A DNA stretch of 64,000 bases from positions 348,133 through 412,132 of the forward strand of contig CAXXUG010000013.1 in NCBI GenBank assembly GCA_963664835.2, in the 5' to 3' direction. The stretch comes from G963664835 sp963664835 (lineage in GTDB: Bacteria; Chloroflexota; UBA6077; FW602-bin22; JBCLEL01). The notes under the pieces were generated by a model. That model was not told the origin of the DNA. It ran no database searches and worked only from the letters and a program-made list of their open reading frames with translations. Both the position numbers and the translations under genes were made by a program. Positions 1 to 9,909 of the stretch are shown piece by piece (the first letter of the stretch is position 1; every line of letters starts with the position of its first letter).

Positions 1-104
1 CCCACAGCGGCCACCCACTCGAGTTTCAGTTGGCCGGATTGTTGCCCCACGACGTCGAGTCCAGCTTCGAAGCCTGGCTCTACGATCCCTGGTGGACACG
101 ATAG
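1..104 (+). CDS. C-terminal end of a GH36-like glycosidase (partial, paralog of next gene)
   Basis: Only the last 33 codons are in the window, reading in frame from base 3 to a TAG stop at 102-104. The peptide contains FQLAGLL and EAWLYDPWW, which aligns with the last residues of the following gene (FELAGIL, ESWLYHEWW). The two genes are therefore tandem paralogs, and this one is inferred to encode the same large alpha-galactosidase-like protein. Its catalytic part lies outside the window. The next gene starts 23 bases downstream, so the two probably share a transcript. Confidence 0.75.
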   Translation, partial: HSGHPLEFQLAGLLPHDVESSFEAWLYDPWWTR

Positions 105-127
105 TCCGGCGAAAGGAGCTTTTCCAA

Positions 128-3100
128 ATGTTCCCAGAAAAATGGAAGTCCGCTGAATGGCATCGCCCGGACGAGTGCTATGCCAGGGAAGAAGGGGACT
201 GCATTCGCTTCGGCAACTCGATCATCGAGCGAGTTTTCTCCAGGGAGGGCGGCCGGCTGAGGACCGTGTCCATCACGAACAAGCTCACCGGCCGCACCTG
301 GAACCTCCAGGCAAACGACGAGTCGCGAGTCACTCTGGGAGCGGCGAAGTTCCGTTTCGACATCAAAGCTTGGCGGTGCGCATTGGGTTCCAAACAGCCA
401 GTCGATCCAAACGATGACCTTGGATACCGCAGCGGATTCCAACACGCTTCGACCGACGATGGGACTTGGAGGGTCCTGGAGTGCCTCACCGCCGGCTTCG
501 GCGAGAGCCCCCGCGACGACGAGGGGCCGGTATGGCCGGGATTCGCTTGGTTTCGCTCACCGTTCACCCTACCTGCCGATACCGAGGGACAACCACTTGT
601 CCTGGCGTTTGGCGGTTACGATCACGAAGACTGGCAGTACTACCGCGTCTTCGTCAACGGCGTAGAGGTTGGCAGCCGCGAGTTGAGCGGCAGATGGAGG
701 GAGCCGGCTCCGTTCGAATTGAACCCGGAACACCCCGCCTACCGAGAAGTGCGATTCGGCGGCGATAATCTCATCGCGATCCAAGCAGGACGGCTGGACA
801 AGCGTGTGCCAAGAATCGGCCCCTACGATCCTGGCCGTCTCCGTCCGCGCAGCCGGCTCGTAGACCAGTACATCTCGGTCGGTAACCCGACAGAGGTGCA
901 AAGCGATTTCCATCCGGTCGATTTCTGGCCGGACAGCCGCATCCCTATAGCCCCCGAGTTTCCCTACTACCGTCCCAAGGACTGGGCATACGGCGGAGAC
1001 CGAGACTGGATGTGGCTCACGTTTTGGACCGAGAACGACGCGGGCAATATACGAATGGTCCATCATTACGGAGTCAGGTCCGGCGACCCGGTAATGCGAA
1101 AGAAGATCGAGGTACAGAATCAAGGAGACAACCGGCTCTTGGTGCTGGACCTCGAGATCGAGCGATTCGAGTTCGACGGCACGACCTCCGAAGGCGGCCA
1201 GGGATACCCGGTTCTCCTCGACGATCAGGCTTTCTGCGCTATCGAGCACCCAGCCGGCGTCAATCAGGGGCTCGGCAACGGCGTCCGCCTCTTCCACCTG
1301 CCCGGAAAGCCCATCGAGCCTGGTCAGTCGTTGATGAGCAAGGAGGCGGTCCTTGGCGTTGGAGAGATTTGCGGAGCACGGGACGCCTTTCATCAATACC
1401 TGCGAAAGAACGGCCGTCGCCGCGAACAGTTCGTCTCGGTATATGACGCCGCCGGCATTACCGACGGGTACGTCAACCCGCAAGAATCCCGCTATCACTA
1501 CTCCGAGCAGATCATGCTCGACAGCATCGACATGCTCGACACCCTGCGCAGCCGCGGCATCACGATGGACTACTTCGTGATCGACGTGGGGTGGCAGGAC
1601 CACTTCTCCGACCTGACCTGGTTCAAACCGGACAACTTCCCGAACGGACCTTCGAAGATAATCGAGAGGCTCGACGAGCTGAATATCAAGTTCGGCCTCT
1701 GGTTGACGCCAACGTCCAAACGTTGGTCCGCGGCCGACTATCCGCCGGTTCAAGGCTGCGTCGGAGGAACCGGCGACGGCAATGCCGCCCACTTCTGCAT
1801 GGCCGCGGCGCCCTATCGCACTCTCTTTCGCAACGCCTTGCTACACCATATCCGCGAGAACAAAGTGCGCGCCTTCAAGTTCGACACTTCGCACTACTAC
1901 TGCAACAGCGCCGAACACGATCATATGCCGGGCAAATACTCGGTCGAGGCCGGCATAGATGGGACCATCGAGGCGGCCAAAGCAGCCAATCGTGCCTGTC
2001 CTGACCTGTTCATTATCTGGTACTGGGGACACTTCTCACCCTTCTACCTTCTTCACGGGGATACAGTGTTCGACAAGGGACTCTCAGGTGAGACCACCGA
2101 GGTTGCCCGTTTCCCCTCTCCCATCTACCGGTCAAGCTCCAACCTGTGCGTCGATCAGAACTCGCAGTTCGCCGAGTTCCTGCCTCTCATAATGCAGGAC
2201 AGCCTCGGCCTCTGGATAGGCGACGTGCCAGTGTGGAATCGAATCTCCAAAGACGACTGGCAGGACGCATGGATCCTAGACTTGGCCCGCGGAAGCCTCC
2301 TCAACCAACCCTGGGGACACCTCTCCAAGTTCGACCGCGATGAAGTAGATTTCATGGCCGATTGGAACGACTGGATGAAGCGCAACTACCGAGTGCTTCT
2401 CAACACCAGGCCGATCCTCGGTGATCCTTGGAAAGCCGAGACATACGGCTACGCAGGCGGAAACGGAGCCCACGCCCTGGTAACCATTAACAACCCCCGC
2501 TTCGAAGCCTCGCGGATCAGTCTGAGACTTGATGAGCAGATCGGGCTGGGCCCCAGCAATCGAGGATTCGTCGTGCGTCAACGGTACCGCCGCAGAGGAA
2601 TACTTCACAACTCCAATCGAGAGCGGTTCGCCTACGGCGACAAGCTCGAACTGGACCTCCGGCCGTTCGAAGTCTTCGTGCTCGAGATCGGATCGGAGTT
2701 GAACTCTGTAGGGTGGAAGAGTCTCCCAGCCAACCCGGTCATCGATAGCTCGAGCCTCAGAGTTGATGCACGAGAAGCCACGCCCGAAGCAATCTCCGCA
2801 AAAGTCGCCCTTCCGCCTGAAGCGACGACCCTGTTGGAAGGCGTCCCACGCCGCGCCATCGCCGGCCAAGTCTCCCTGCCCACCATTGATGGGCCACGCG
2901 CGCTGGCGCTCATCGTCCGAATGACCAAAGAGGGATTCGACTGGCACCACCGCGAACCGCATCATGTAACCAACCTGCGCGCGGTCGTAAACGACGAGAT
3001 ACTACCCTACGAAACCGTGCCCAGGCACTTCATGCGCATGGGTCGCGGCACGCCCTGGCTGCTGTTCCGATTGCCTGTCGACTCCCGCCACAGCGAGCAA

Positions 3101-3217
3101 TCCGTTGGCTTCGAGTTGGCCGGCATTCTGCCCAGCGAAGTCTATCTGCATCTCGAATCGTGGCTCTACCACGAGTGGTGGCTAGGGGACGAAGGCCGCT
3201 TCGAAACCTCAACCTGA
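128..3217 (+). CDS. Large GH36/alpha-galactosidase-like glycoside hydrolase
   Basis: A protein of 1029 residues from the ATG at 128, chosen because AAAGGAG lies at 112-118; an in-frame start further upstream would overlap the previous gene. The middle third resembles the clan-D TIM barrel of melibiases: DYFVIDVGWQ, then KFGLWLTP, then FKFDTSHYY. Asp586 in FKFD sits where these families place their nucleophile. Residues before about 430 look like a beta-rich N-terminal domain and those after about 760 like C-terminal beta domains. No convincing signal peptide is seen, so a cytoplasmic location is likely. The substrate is unknown; alpha-galactoside or a related sugar is a family-level guess. 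Its C-terminus matches the partial gene just upstream, indicating tandem duplication. Confidence 0.75.
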   Translation: MFPEKWKSAEWHRPDECYAREEGDCIRFGNSIIERVFSREGGRLRTVSITNKLTGRTWNLQANDESRVTLGAAKFRFDIKAWRCALGSKQPVDPNDDLGYRSGFQHASTDDGTWRVLECLTAGFGESPRDDEGPVWPGFAWFRSPFTLPADTEGQPLVLAFGGYDHEDWQYYRVFVNGVEVGSRELSGRWREPAPFELNPEHPAYREVRFGGDNLIAIQAGRLDKRVPRIGPYDPGRLRPRSRLVDQYISVGNPTEVQSDFHPVDFWPDSRIPIAPEFPYYRPKDWAYGGDRDWMWLTFWTENDAGNIRMVHHYGVRSGDPVMRKKIEVQNQGDNRLLVLDLEIERFEFDGTTSEGGQGYPVLLDDQAFCAIEHPAGVNQGLGNGVRLFHLPGKPIEPGQSLMSKEAVLGVGEICGARDAFHQYLRKNGRRREQFVSVYDAAGITDGYVNPQESRYHYSEQIMLDSIDMLDTLRSRGITMDYFVIDVGWQDHFSDLTWFKPDNFPNGPSKIIERLDELNIKFGLWLTPTSKRWSAADYPPVQGCVGGTGDGNAAHFCMAAAPYRTLFRNALLHHIRENKVRAFKFDTSHYYCNSAEHDHMPGKYSVEAGIDGTIEAAKAANRACPDLFIIWYWGHFSPFYLLHGDTVFDKGLSGETTEVARFPSPIYRSSSNLCVDQNSQFAEFLPLIMQDSLGLWIGDVPVWNRISKDDWQDAWILDLARGSLLNQPWGHLSKFDRDEVDFMADWNDWMKRNYRVLLNTRPILGDPWKAETYGYAGGNGAHALVTINNPRFEASRISLRLDEQIGLGPSNRGFVVRQRYRRRGILHNSNRERFAYGDKLELDLRPFEVFVLEIGSELNSVGWKSLPANPVIDSSSLRVDAREATPEAISAKVALPPEATTLLEGVPRRAIAGQVSLPTIDGPRALALIVRMTKEGFDWHHREPHHVTNLRAVVNDEILPYETVPRHFMRMGRGTPWLLFRLPVDSRHSEQSVGFELAGILPSEVYLHLESWLYHEWWLGDEGRFETST

Positions 3218-3410
3218 AGCCGACACATTACGAAGCAGGCCCTACTTCCGGAGGATTATCCGGCGCAGATCGGACTGTACAGACTCTACCGGATCACCTC
3301 AGTGAGTGCGGTACGCCTAGGTTTCCCGCACCCCGATCCGGCATGCCCGGTGGGCTTGTATGTTGCGAAAATCCCGCAAATTGAGCCGACATGTGGGATG
3401 TGGGGACGGG

Positions 3411-3432
3411 TAATGTAGCGCGGGGGCTTGTC
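3411..3432 (-). repeat. Dispersed short repeat (GACAAGCCCC-CGCTACA type)
   Basis: On the minus strand this reads GACAAGCCCCCGCGCTACAT. Close relatives lie on the plus strand at about 4608-4635, 6383-6405, 6585-6600, 6828-6845, 16107-16130 and 55012-55060, and on the minus strand near 62225-62236 and 62364-62380. The first half is a near-palindrome. It directly abuts the left inverted repeat of the IS4-type element. The 216 bases between the glycosidase gene and this element otherwise show no gene. Confidence 0.6.
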
Positions 3433-3433
3433 A

Positions 3434-4608
3434 CCATCTGTTCCAACTAATTGTAGTAAGACCCTTCCTTCCATTGGCAAAGTAATCCTGCACAGTAGTA
3501 ATGGACAAGACCGCTCTGCGGGAGGAACTGCCGGAAATGCCCAAGAAACTCAGCGACGATACAGACACCCTAGGGAACATTGAGAAGTTTCTTCAACAGT
3601 GTTTCGAGGAGATGGAGTCAGACCGCAGGGTCAAGGGGCCTGGCAGACCTCGTATTCTGCCGGCGATGGTTCTGTAGGCTGGGCTACTTGTGTGCCTACT
3701 GAGGGGACTTTGCAGCCAACTGGCGTTGTGGAGACTTATCTCGGAACGTGGACTGTGGTTCTTCCCACGATTGTAGGTAACAGACCAAGCGGTGTACAAG
3801 CGACTTCATTGCTCGGGGACCGAGCCATTGGAGAGGCTCTTCGAACAGATCTGCAGTGTGTTGGCAGAGCGATTTCAGGGTATGGTCTCGAATAAGCTGG
3901 CATTCTTCGCCGAGGGGGTGGTGTCCATGTAGACCAGAGTACGCTGGAGGCAATCTCCAGAACACTGCCCACTCTGAGAGGTCAGCAGTGGCACAGTGTC
4001 AGGTTTCAGCCGAACCCGCTTGAGAACGAGAAAGTATTGGCGCGAGAGTTGCCGACGGGAACACTGGTGGTGGCAGACTTGGGATACTTCGGTTTCGCCT
4101 GGTTTGACTGGCTGACAGACAAGGGTTGCAATTGGCTCAGCAGACTGAGAGCAAAGACCTCCTACAAAGCGATACATACCTTCTATGAGCGTGGCGATGT
4201 CTTCGTCGGCATCGTCTGGCTCGGAGTTCACCGCGCTGACCGGGCCAGACACGCGGTGCGGCCGGTGACTTTCAGGCAGGGCAGAACTCTACACCGTTGC
4301 ATCACCAACGTTCGAGACCCTCGCCGGCGTGGATCCGTTCGAAGTATCCATCGGCCTGCTGGTGGAGTACGCGCCCCAGTATGCCTATGAAGGCAGAGAT
4401 CACGTGAGGGTTTTCGTTGAGCGAGGTCGTCAACTCAGCTTCATTCGACCATCACGAGGAACGCACATTCAGACCCCGAGCATACCCGCCGGGTCAATTC
4501 TGCCCGCCACGCCCGAACTGGCGCTCATTCGCACCCCTCAATACGCCATTCGCAAGTACTACAGACGCGCCGCAAACACCATGACAACCAATTAGTCGGG
4601 ACAGATGG
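3434..4608 (+). mobile_element. Decayed IS4-type insertion sequence, copy 1
   Basis: The element is bounded by 20-bp imperfect inverted repeats: CCATCTGTTCCAACTAATTG at 3434-3453 and its complement with two changes at 4589-4608. The inversion may extend a few bases outward because both flanks carry the GACAAG/CTTGTC repeat. The length is about 1.18 kb. Inside is a broken transposase gene. A second, shorter copy in the same orientation lies at 61535-62223. Confidence 0.75.
3501..4594 (+). pseudogene. IS4-family transposase pseudogene
   Basis: Starts with an ATG at 3501. The frame meets TAG at 3675-3677, two more TAGs and a TGA, then shifts frame near 3931. The middle part carries DLGYFGFAWFDWL, and the last part (from 4329) carries EYAPQYAYEG, as in the second copy. 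The C-terminal YREK catalytic segment seen in the second copy at 61775 is missing here, so there is also an internal deletion. The gene cannot make an active transposase. Treating the TAGs as recoded codons is not reasonable because frameshifts and a deletion are also present. Confidence 0.75.
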
Positions 4609-4715
4609 GGACAAGTCCCCGCACTACATTTCCCATCCCGCCCCTCCTGGATTCCGGCCTCCGCCGGAGTCACGAGTTGGGAGCCGGATAGAGGGTCTTG
4701 GGTGACGCGAACCAC

Positions 4716-4770
4716 CATTTTCGTACCAATCACCCATCCCGGCTTGCGCCGGCACACCAAGAAATGAAAA
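4716..4770. repeat. Palindromic dispersed repeat next to the IS110 element
   Basis: A 55-bp imperfect palindrome: an outer arm CATTTTCGTACC answered by an ATGAAAA arm, with an inner CCGGC-GCCGG hairpin. The same unit recurs downstream of the transposase at 6260-6314, 6461-6516 and 6701-6756, with half units at 6191-6205 and 6906-6920. REP-like in organisation; function unknown. Confidence 0.7.
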
Positions 4771-4963
4771 CTTGAGTGCACTGGTTGTTGGAAGAGTTCG
4801 GGAGTCATTGGCGCTTCGAGCTCGGGTACCAATCTGACTCTGGCGACCCGTCTAGTACACCTAGTTGTCGCCACTCCGCCAAGAGTGAGCACGCGTACCA
4901 ACTTTACTCGTTTTGGGGTCGCCCCCAACCGGTAGACCATTTTCGAGAAGAGAGGAGATAGGT
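4771..4963 (+). ncRNA. Possible bridge-RNA region of the IS110-type element
   Basis: IS110-group elements encode a structured guide (bridge) RNA in the non-coding DNA before the recombinase gene. This stretch of about 190 bases between the flanking repeat and the transposase start is the natural place for it. It contains a GGGGTCGCCCC hairpin near 4916-4926. No covariance search was possible; placement rests on position only. Confidence 0.25.
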
Positions 4964-6187
4964 ATGACTTCGGTAATTGAACGATTTCGTGAACGCTGCT
5001 GTGGCCTGGATGTCCACAAGAAGTCGGTCACTGCCTGTGTGATAACCCCGGACGATCGGCAGATTCGGACGTTCGGGACCACTTACGGAGAGCTTCTGAC
5101 TCTGGGTGATTGGTTGACTGAGATGCGGGTCACCACTGTGGGGATGGAGAGCACCGGCGTGTACTGGAAGCCGATCTACAATCTGTTGGAGGAAGAGTTC
5201 GAGTTGGTGGTGGCAAACGCGCGCCAGATCAAGGCCGTCCCCGGTCGTAAGACGGACGTGAGAGACTCTGAATGGATTGCGGAGCTACTCAGGCACGGCC
5301 TGTTGAAGCCAAGTTTCATCCCCGATCGACCTCAGCGTGAGCTGCGAGAGTTAGTTCGCTACCGACGCAGAGTGGTCCAGAATAAGGCTCAGATCGCCAG
5401 CCAGATGCACAAGGTCCTGGAAGGAGGCAACATCAAGTTGGCCTCGGTCGCTACAGACATTCTCGGGGTCTCTGGGCGTGAGATGCTCAGAGCCTTGATT
5501 GCTGGTGAGCAGGACCCCAACGTCCTTGCCGAGTTGGCCAGAGGGTTGCTGAGGAAGAAGCTGGAGGAGTTGCGTTGGGCCCTGCGTGGAACTATGGGTC
5601 ACCACCAGCGATTTATGCTTGGAGTCCTGCTGCAGTCTCTGGAGATGTGCGAAACGCAGATTGCGCATCTCGACAAGGAGGTCGCCCGTAGGTTTGCCCC
5701 TTTAGAGGACACGATCAATCGCCTTGATGCCATCCCCGGAGTCGGTCGCCGTGCTGCTGAGGACATCATCGCCGAGATAGGTACTGACATGTCGAGATTC
5801 CCTTCGGCAAAACACCTTGCCTCTTGGGCCAAGATCAGTCCCGGCAACTACCAATCCGCCGGCAAGCGCAAGAGCGGGTTCACCGGCCGGGGCAGCCCTT
5901 GGCTCAGCGCGATCCTGACAGAAGTTGCACAGTCCGCTGCACGAACCAAGCACACCTATCTCTCAGCTCGATATCGGAGAATCGCCGCTCGCAGGGGACG
6001 CAAGCGCGCCATCACTGCCATTGCCCACACAGTGCTCAAGGTCATCTACCAACTGCTGCGATATGGCACCGACTACGACGACCTGGGTGCCGACTACTTC
6101 GACCGGAGGGACAAGAGCCACATCGTGCGCAGCAGCGTCAAACGCCTTCAACGTTTAGGATATCGGGTCACCATCGAAGCCGCGTAA
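4964..6187 (+). CDS. IS110-family transposase (DEDD recombinase)
   Basis: An intact 407-residue protein starting at the ATG at 4964, preceded by GAGGAGA. The N-terminal RuvC-like domain has GLDVHKKS (Asp16), MESTGVYW and KTDVRDSEW, the usual acidic residues of the family. The C-terminal transposase_20 domain has the helix-hairpin-helix-like IPGVGRRAA segment and the QSAGKRKSGF region that holds the catalytic serine in IS110 enzymes. Length is normal for the family. The element is surrounded by palindromic repeats, a known type of target for IS110 relatives. It is the only complete transposase gene in this patch and may be active. Confidence 0.92.
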   Translation: MTSVIERFRERCCGLDVHKKSVTACVITPDDRQIRTFGTTYGELLTLGDWLTEMRVTTVGMESTGVYWKPIYNLLEEEFELVVANARQIKAVPGRKTDVRDSEWIAELLRHGLLKPSFIPDRPQRELRELVRYRRRVVQNKAQIASQMHKVLEGGNIKLASVATDILGVSGREMLRALIAGEQDPNVLAELARGLLRKKLEELRWALRGTMGHHQRFMLGVLLQSLEMCETQIAHLDKEVARRFAPLEDTINRLDAIPGVGRRAAEDIIAEIGTDMSRFPSAKHLASWAKISPGNYQSAGKRKSGFTGRGSPWLSAILTEVAQSAARTKHTYLSARYRRIAARRGRKRAITAIAHTVLKVIYQLLRYGTDYDDLGADYFDRRDKSHIVRSSVKRLQRLGYRVTIEAA

Positions 6188-6190
6188 GGT

Positions 6191-6920
6191 CATTTTCGTA
6201 CCAATGACGAACGGGAGGTCAGGTTGACGAATGCGGGCATTCTCGGGACCGCGTCGGATCATTTTCGTACCAATCACCCATCCCGGCTTGCGCCGGCACA
6301 CCAAGGTATGAAAACCCGGAGTTGCCGTTTCATGCGGCGAATTCGCACAGGGGATTCTGCCATGCCCCGACCCCGACCCCAGCGGGGGACAAGCCCCCGC
6401 GCTACATTCTTCTTTTCCGGCTAGAGATGAAGGTGGGTTAGAAGAAGTTAGCTGTAATGTCATTTTCGTACCAATCGCTCATCCCGGCTTGCGCCGGCAC
6501 ACCAAGGTATGAAAATCGGGGCACCGGTTGACGAGTCTTCTCTAAGATGGCTCGGGATCAGGGTTGGTTGCCGGACCACCGGGAGCGGGGGACAAGCCCC
6601 CACCCCTCTGGACTCCGGCTTTCGCCGGAGTGACCGTTGGGAGGCCAAGTAGACGAGTGCGGGAGCGGTCGAATGCGGGCACTCTCGGGCCGCGTAACGT
6701 CATTTTCGTACCAATCGCTCATCCCGGCAGAGGCCGGCACACAAAGGAATGAAAATCAGGGTGCTGGTTGGTCGGACTTCTCTACGGGGGCTCGGAACTA
6801 GGCTCGGCTACTGACGTGCCTGCGGCTGGGGACAAGCCCCAGCCCTACAATGTCCTCTTCCGGCTGGAAACGAAGTCCCAGTTAGAGGAAGTTAGCTAGT
6901 CCGGTCATTTTCGTACCAAT
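6191..6920. repeat. Array of palindromic repeats downstream of IS110
   Basis: Units begin with the 15-mer CATTTTCGTACCAAT at 6191, 6260, 6461, 6701 and 6906. The copies at 6260, 6461 and 6701 are full palindromes of about 55 bp; those at 6191 and 6906 are half units. Between them alternate the GGGGACAAGCCCC repeat (6383, 6585, 6828), a CTCCGGCTTTCGCCGGAGT hairpin (6611-6629) and a recurring segment with GAATGCGGGCA and CTCGGG. No gene is seen from 6188 to 7055. A degenerate unit occurs at 16227-16241. Confidence 0.75.
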
Positions 6921-7055
6921 GCTTGGAGTAATCCCGGACCGAATTGGGTAAGACGCGCCTATTACTCTCAAGGTCCAGCGCAGACGTACGAGCTATGGTG
7001 GGCGTTGGACGGTCCGGCCGATCGGTCGCCCAACGCTCAGACGACTGACAGTTCG

Positions 7056-8246
7056 CTAGGCTGGAGGGTCGCCGAAATCAGGGACTTTCAGCAGTTCCCC
7101 GCCGCGTTTTGCCGATTCGTGGGCGACGAGTCCTGGGGCGCAGTATCGCGCGGCGGTCCAGACGTGGTTTGGGGGTAGCTTTGCCGACTCAACCGCTTCG
7201 ATAAAGTCCAATACCAGGAAATGATGGGAGCCTTCGTGGCCGGAAGGCAGGTCCAGGAACTCTTGCGGCAGCCGTTCGACCGGGTGCACAGCCGACAAGA
7301 ACTGCTCTGGAACGGCGGTTTCTCGCAAATCTCCTGAATCGGACTCGATATTCTGCAGCTTGGTTCGCGGGGCCAAGAGTTCGGTCAGGTCGACGATGTT
7401 TGCGCGGTCCTTGGTTACCCAGGCCCTGGCGTTCGCCTGCTCTTCGTAGCTGGCGTCGGTGCCATACATGCTCATGCGGACCGATCTGGGACCACGACAA
7501 GCGATTCGCCGGAGCTCGTTGATTCGGCAGGCGCCGCCATCGGAAGTGCGAAACAGGGCAGTCTCGTTGCTGTAAGCGTTGTCCCACATGCTCAACTCGG
7601 CGTCGAAAATGCCGTCTTCGTGCGAGTCTGAGAATCCGAAGCAGGAGACATCGGTCATTCGCGCGCCGGTGACCGAGAGGATCATGCTGATCGAGTGGGT
7701 TGCGTAGAACATCGGCGGTAGACTGGCGTGACTTCTCCACTGGTCGCCACCGCTGTGTTGGAATGAGGCGTAGAAATGCGACATGTCGTGGATGTACTCG
7801 CCCTCGCCGTAGACGAACCTGCCGAAGTCACCTTCGGCGAAGCGTTTTCGGCAATAGATGGCGACCGGATAGTAGTAGCTGGTCTCGCCGAGCATATAGG
7901 TGAGGCCGGTAGACTTGACCGTGTCGACCAACTCGGCGATCTCTTCGAGCGTTACGCCGGTTGGGACGGCGGAGTAGACGTGCTTGCCGGCTTTCAAAGC
8001 CTGGACCGCTTGCGGACCATGGAGCCAACGCTGGGTGAAGATGGCGACGGCGTCGACGTCGCTCGCGCACAGGTCGTCGAGAGATGAGAATGTGCGTTTG
8101 ATGCCGAACCTGGCTGCTTGTGAGACCAAGCGATCTGGGAATACATCCGCGAGGCATACTTCCTCAATGGAAGGATGGGCTTGGAAAATCGGGATAAACC
8201 ACTTAGAGAATCGGCCGGCTCCGCAGATGCCTATTTTCAGTCCCAT
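7056..8246 (-). CDS. Gfo/Idh/MocA-family oxidoreductase
   Basis: A 396-residue protein with an N-terminal Rossmann fold: IGICGAGRFSKWF at residues 5-17, and the conserved KAGKHVYSAVPTG segment near residue 90, where this family usually has EKP. The C-terminal half fits the alpha/beta substrate domain. These enzymes use NAD(P) to oxidise or epimerise sugars or inositols; the substrate cannot be read here. The replacement of EKP by SAVP suggests an atypical member. It lies 120 bases downstream of an MFS transporter gene on the same strand, so uptake and catabolism of one compound is a reasonable inference. A GAGGA box precedes the ATG. Confidence 0.85.
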   Translation of the reverse strand: MGLKIGICGAGRFSKWFIPIFQAHPSIEEVCLADVFPDRLVSQAARFGIKRTFSSLDDLCASDVDAVAIFTQRWLHGPQAVQALKAGKHVYSAVPTGVTLEEIAELVDTVKSTGLTYMLGETSYYYPVAIYCRKRFAEGDFGRFVYGEGEYIHDMSHFYASFQHSGGDQWRSHASLPPMFYATHSISMILSVTGARMTDVSCFGFSDSHEDGIFDAELSMWDNAYSNETALFRTSDGGACRINELRRIACRGPRSVRMSMYGTDASYEEQANARAWVTKDRANIVDLTELLAPRTKLQNIESDSGDLRETAVPEQFLSAVHPVERLPQEFLDLPSGHEGSHHFLVLDFIEAVESAKLPPNHVWTAARYCAPGLVAHESAKRGGELLKVPDFGDPPA

Positions 8247-8366
8247 ATCATCCTCATTTTGGCAGAGTTTGGGGGTCCACGTGCCCGGGCGAGGGTGGTG
8301 TGCTCGCTCCCAGAATTCGATCTGGCCCGGTCAACGAAAGAGATTATCCCGGTGAGACTCCCGTCG

Positions 8367-9680
8367 TCAATGAGAATCAGGAGCGATTTCGGATGGCGGG
8401 CCTGGAGCCCGGCGGGGATCGCGGACGAGTGTCGCAATCATGAGGGCGCCCAGTGCAGACGTGACAGCGGCGATAATGAATACGGGGTGAAAACCGGATG
8501 CGTCAGCGATCAATCCGCCGACAATCGGCGCCGCGATCAATGTGGGCGCCCTGGTCAATCCGCCGATGGCTACGTAGGTTGGCTGTTGGGTGGCCGGCGC
8601 AAACTCGAGCATTATGTTGAAAGCGGAAACGAATATCGACGCCAGAGATCCACCGACGCCGACGAAGGCCAGGTAGATCAGCCAGCTCTGCTGTTCGGCG
8701 AATATGGCTGCCAGGTTTGCCGCGACCAGACACACAGATCCCAACACGATGATCAACTTATGTCCGTGCCTGTCCGCGAGGTGGCCGAACAGAATGCTGC
8801 AGGTGATCTGGCCTACCAGCAGGACAAAGTTGAAGGCTCCTACCTGCCATTCCGAGGCGCCCAGGTTACCGAGCGCGTATACGGTGAAGAATCCATTGGC
8901 CATTGTACCGATGCTGGCTATGGCGTTGGCGAACAGGTACCAAGACAGGTTGGAGTCGCGCAGTATAGAGGGAAGACGGGCGAAGTACTGCCGGGAACTG
9001 ACGAAGGGAGGTTTAGTGACCGCCTCGGGTTCTCGTATAAGACGGAAGAATAATAGCCCGATCCACAAGATTGCCGAAGCAGCGGCCAGGCAAATTATGT
9101 AGCCAAGTGGGTAAGGGAAATTGTCCAGGACGTATCCCACCACCGCCGACGCACCCAAGCCGAGGCCGGCTCCGAGAACACCAGTCCAGGCGAAGAAACG
9201 CCCCCGGATTCTGATCGGAATAATTTGGGCCATCATCGAAAGCCAGGCGGGAAGCAATAGACCGCCGATGAGCCACATGACGGTAAGTCCACCGAGCAGG
9301 ACCAGCAGCGTCAGGCCGGGATTGCTTTGCGCAAGGAAGAACGCGACTATCGCGATTGCCATGAACGGCAGTCTCTCTACAATGGTGAGCCGGAGGAGGA
9401 ATGGCAGCTTGCGACTCAGTCGCTCGCTCTGGTTGGCGGCGAAGATTCCTGGCAGAGTCCAGCCGACGGTCTGGCCCGCTGGGATGAGGCCGATGAGCGT
9501 GTTGGAAGCGCCCAGGCGCTCGGCGAAGGCCGGCAATACGGTGACGGGTGAGGCGAAGGCGATTCCTGTAAGGAATAACGTGATCTCGGCGGTCTGCGTA
9601 GATAGGTTCCAACGCAGGTTGCGTTTTACGAACCGGTCTGATTCTTCGCGCGAGGAAGTTTCGTTCAGGCTTGCATCCAT
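8367..9680 (-). CDS. Major facilitator superfamily transporter
   Basis: A 437-residue integral membrane protein with about 12 predicted hydrophobic segments from residue 35 onward. The loop GHLADRHGHK at about residue 280 is a variant of the MFS signature loop, and the first half has a PAFAERLGAS loop. It starts at the ATG at 9680; a TTG five codons upstream is also possible. It is probably the first gene of a two-gene unit with the downstream Gfo/Idh gene, suggesting import of a sugar-like substrate. The substrate is not identifiable. Confidence 0.85.
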   Translation of the reverse strand: MDASLNETSSREESDRFVKRNLRWNLSTQTAEITLFLTGIAFASPVTVLPAFAERLGASNTLIGLIPAGQTVGWTLPGIFAANQSERLSRKLPFLLRLTIVERLPFMAIAIVAFFLAQSNPGLTLLVLLGGLTVMWLIGGLLLPAWLSMMAQIIPIRIRGRFFAWTGVLGAGLGLGASAVVGYVLDNFPYPLGYIICLAAASAILWIGLLFFRLIREPEAVTKPPFVSSRQYFARLPSILRDSNLSWYLFANAIASIGTMANGFFTVYALGNLGASEWQVGAFNFVLLVGQITCSILFGHLADRHGHKLIIVLGSVCLVAANLAAIFAEQQSWLIYLAFVGVGGSLASIFVSAFNIMLEFAPATQQPTYVAIGGLTRAPTLIAAPIVGGLIADASGFHPVFIIAAVTSALGALMIATLVRDPRRAPGPPSEIAPDSH

Positions 9681-9909
9681 TGGTGACTTCGGCAAAGCTC
9701 TAGATTCGGGACCTGGAGTATATAACTGTATGAATGTAGTCCCAAGTTGGAGGGCTGGGGAGAAGACGTGCCTGGAATTGGCGTATCAGATTCGGAAAAG
9801 GGTGCCTACGTGCACCGTCGGAGGATTTCGTACCGGCGATGAACTGCAGTCAAGGACGGGACAGCACTCAAGGCCTGAAAGCGCCTAGATCAGGAATGCT
9901 GAGGGGTAA

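Noticed and set aside
569..1792. Long minus-strand open frame opposite the GH36-like gene
   Set aside because: It mirrors the codon pattern of the real gene and has no ribosome site or recognisable domain.
3501..3930. Three in-frame TAG codons in the IS4 transposase as evidence of amber recoding
   Set aside because: The same gene has a TGA, a frameshift and a deletion, and many normal genes here end in TAG. Decay explains it.
4700..6920. Repeat array as a CRISPR
   Set aside because: Units are 55-bp palindromes at irregular spacing of 70-240 bp, with conserved rather than unique spacers, and no cas gene is present.
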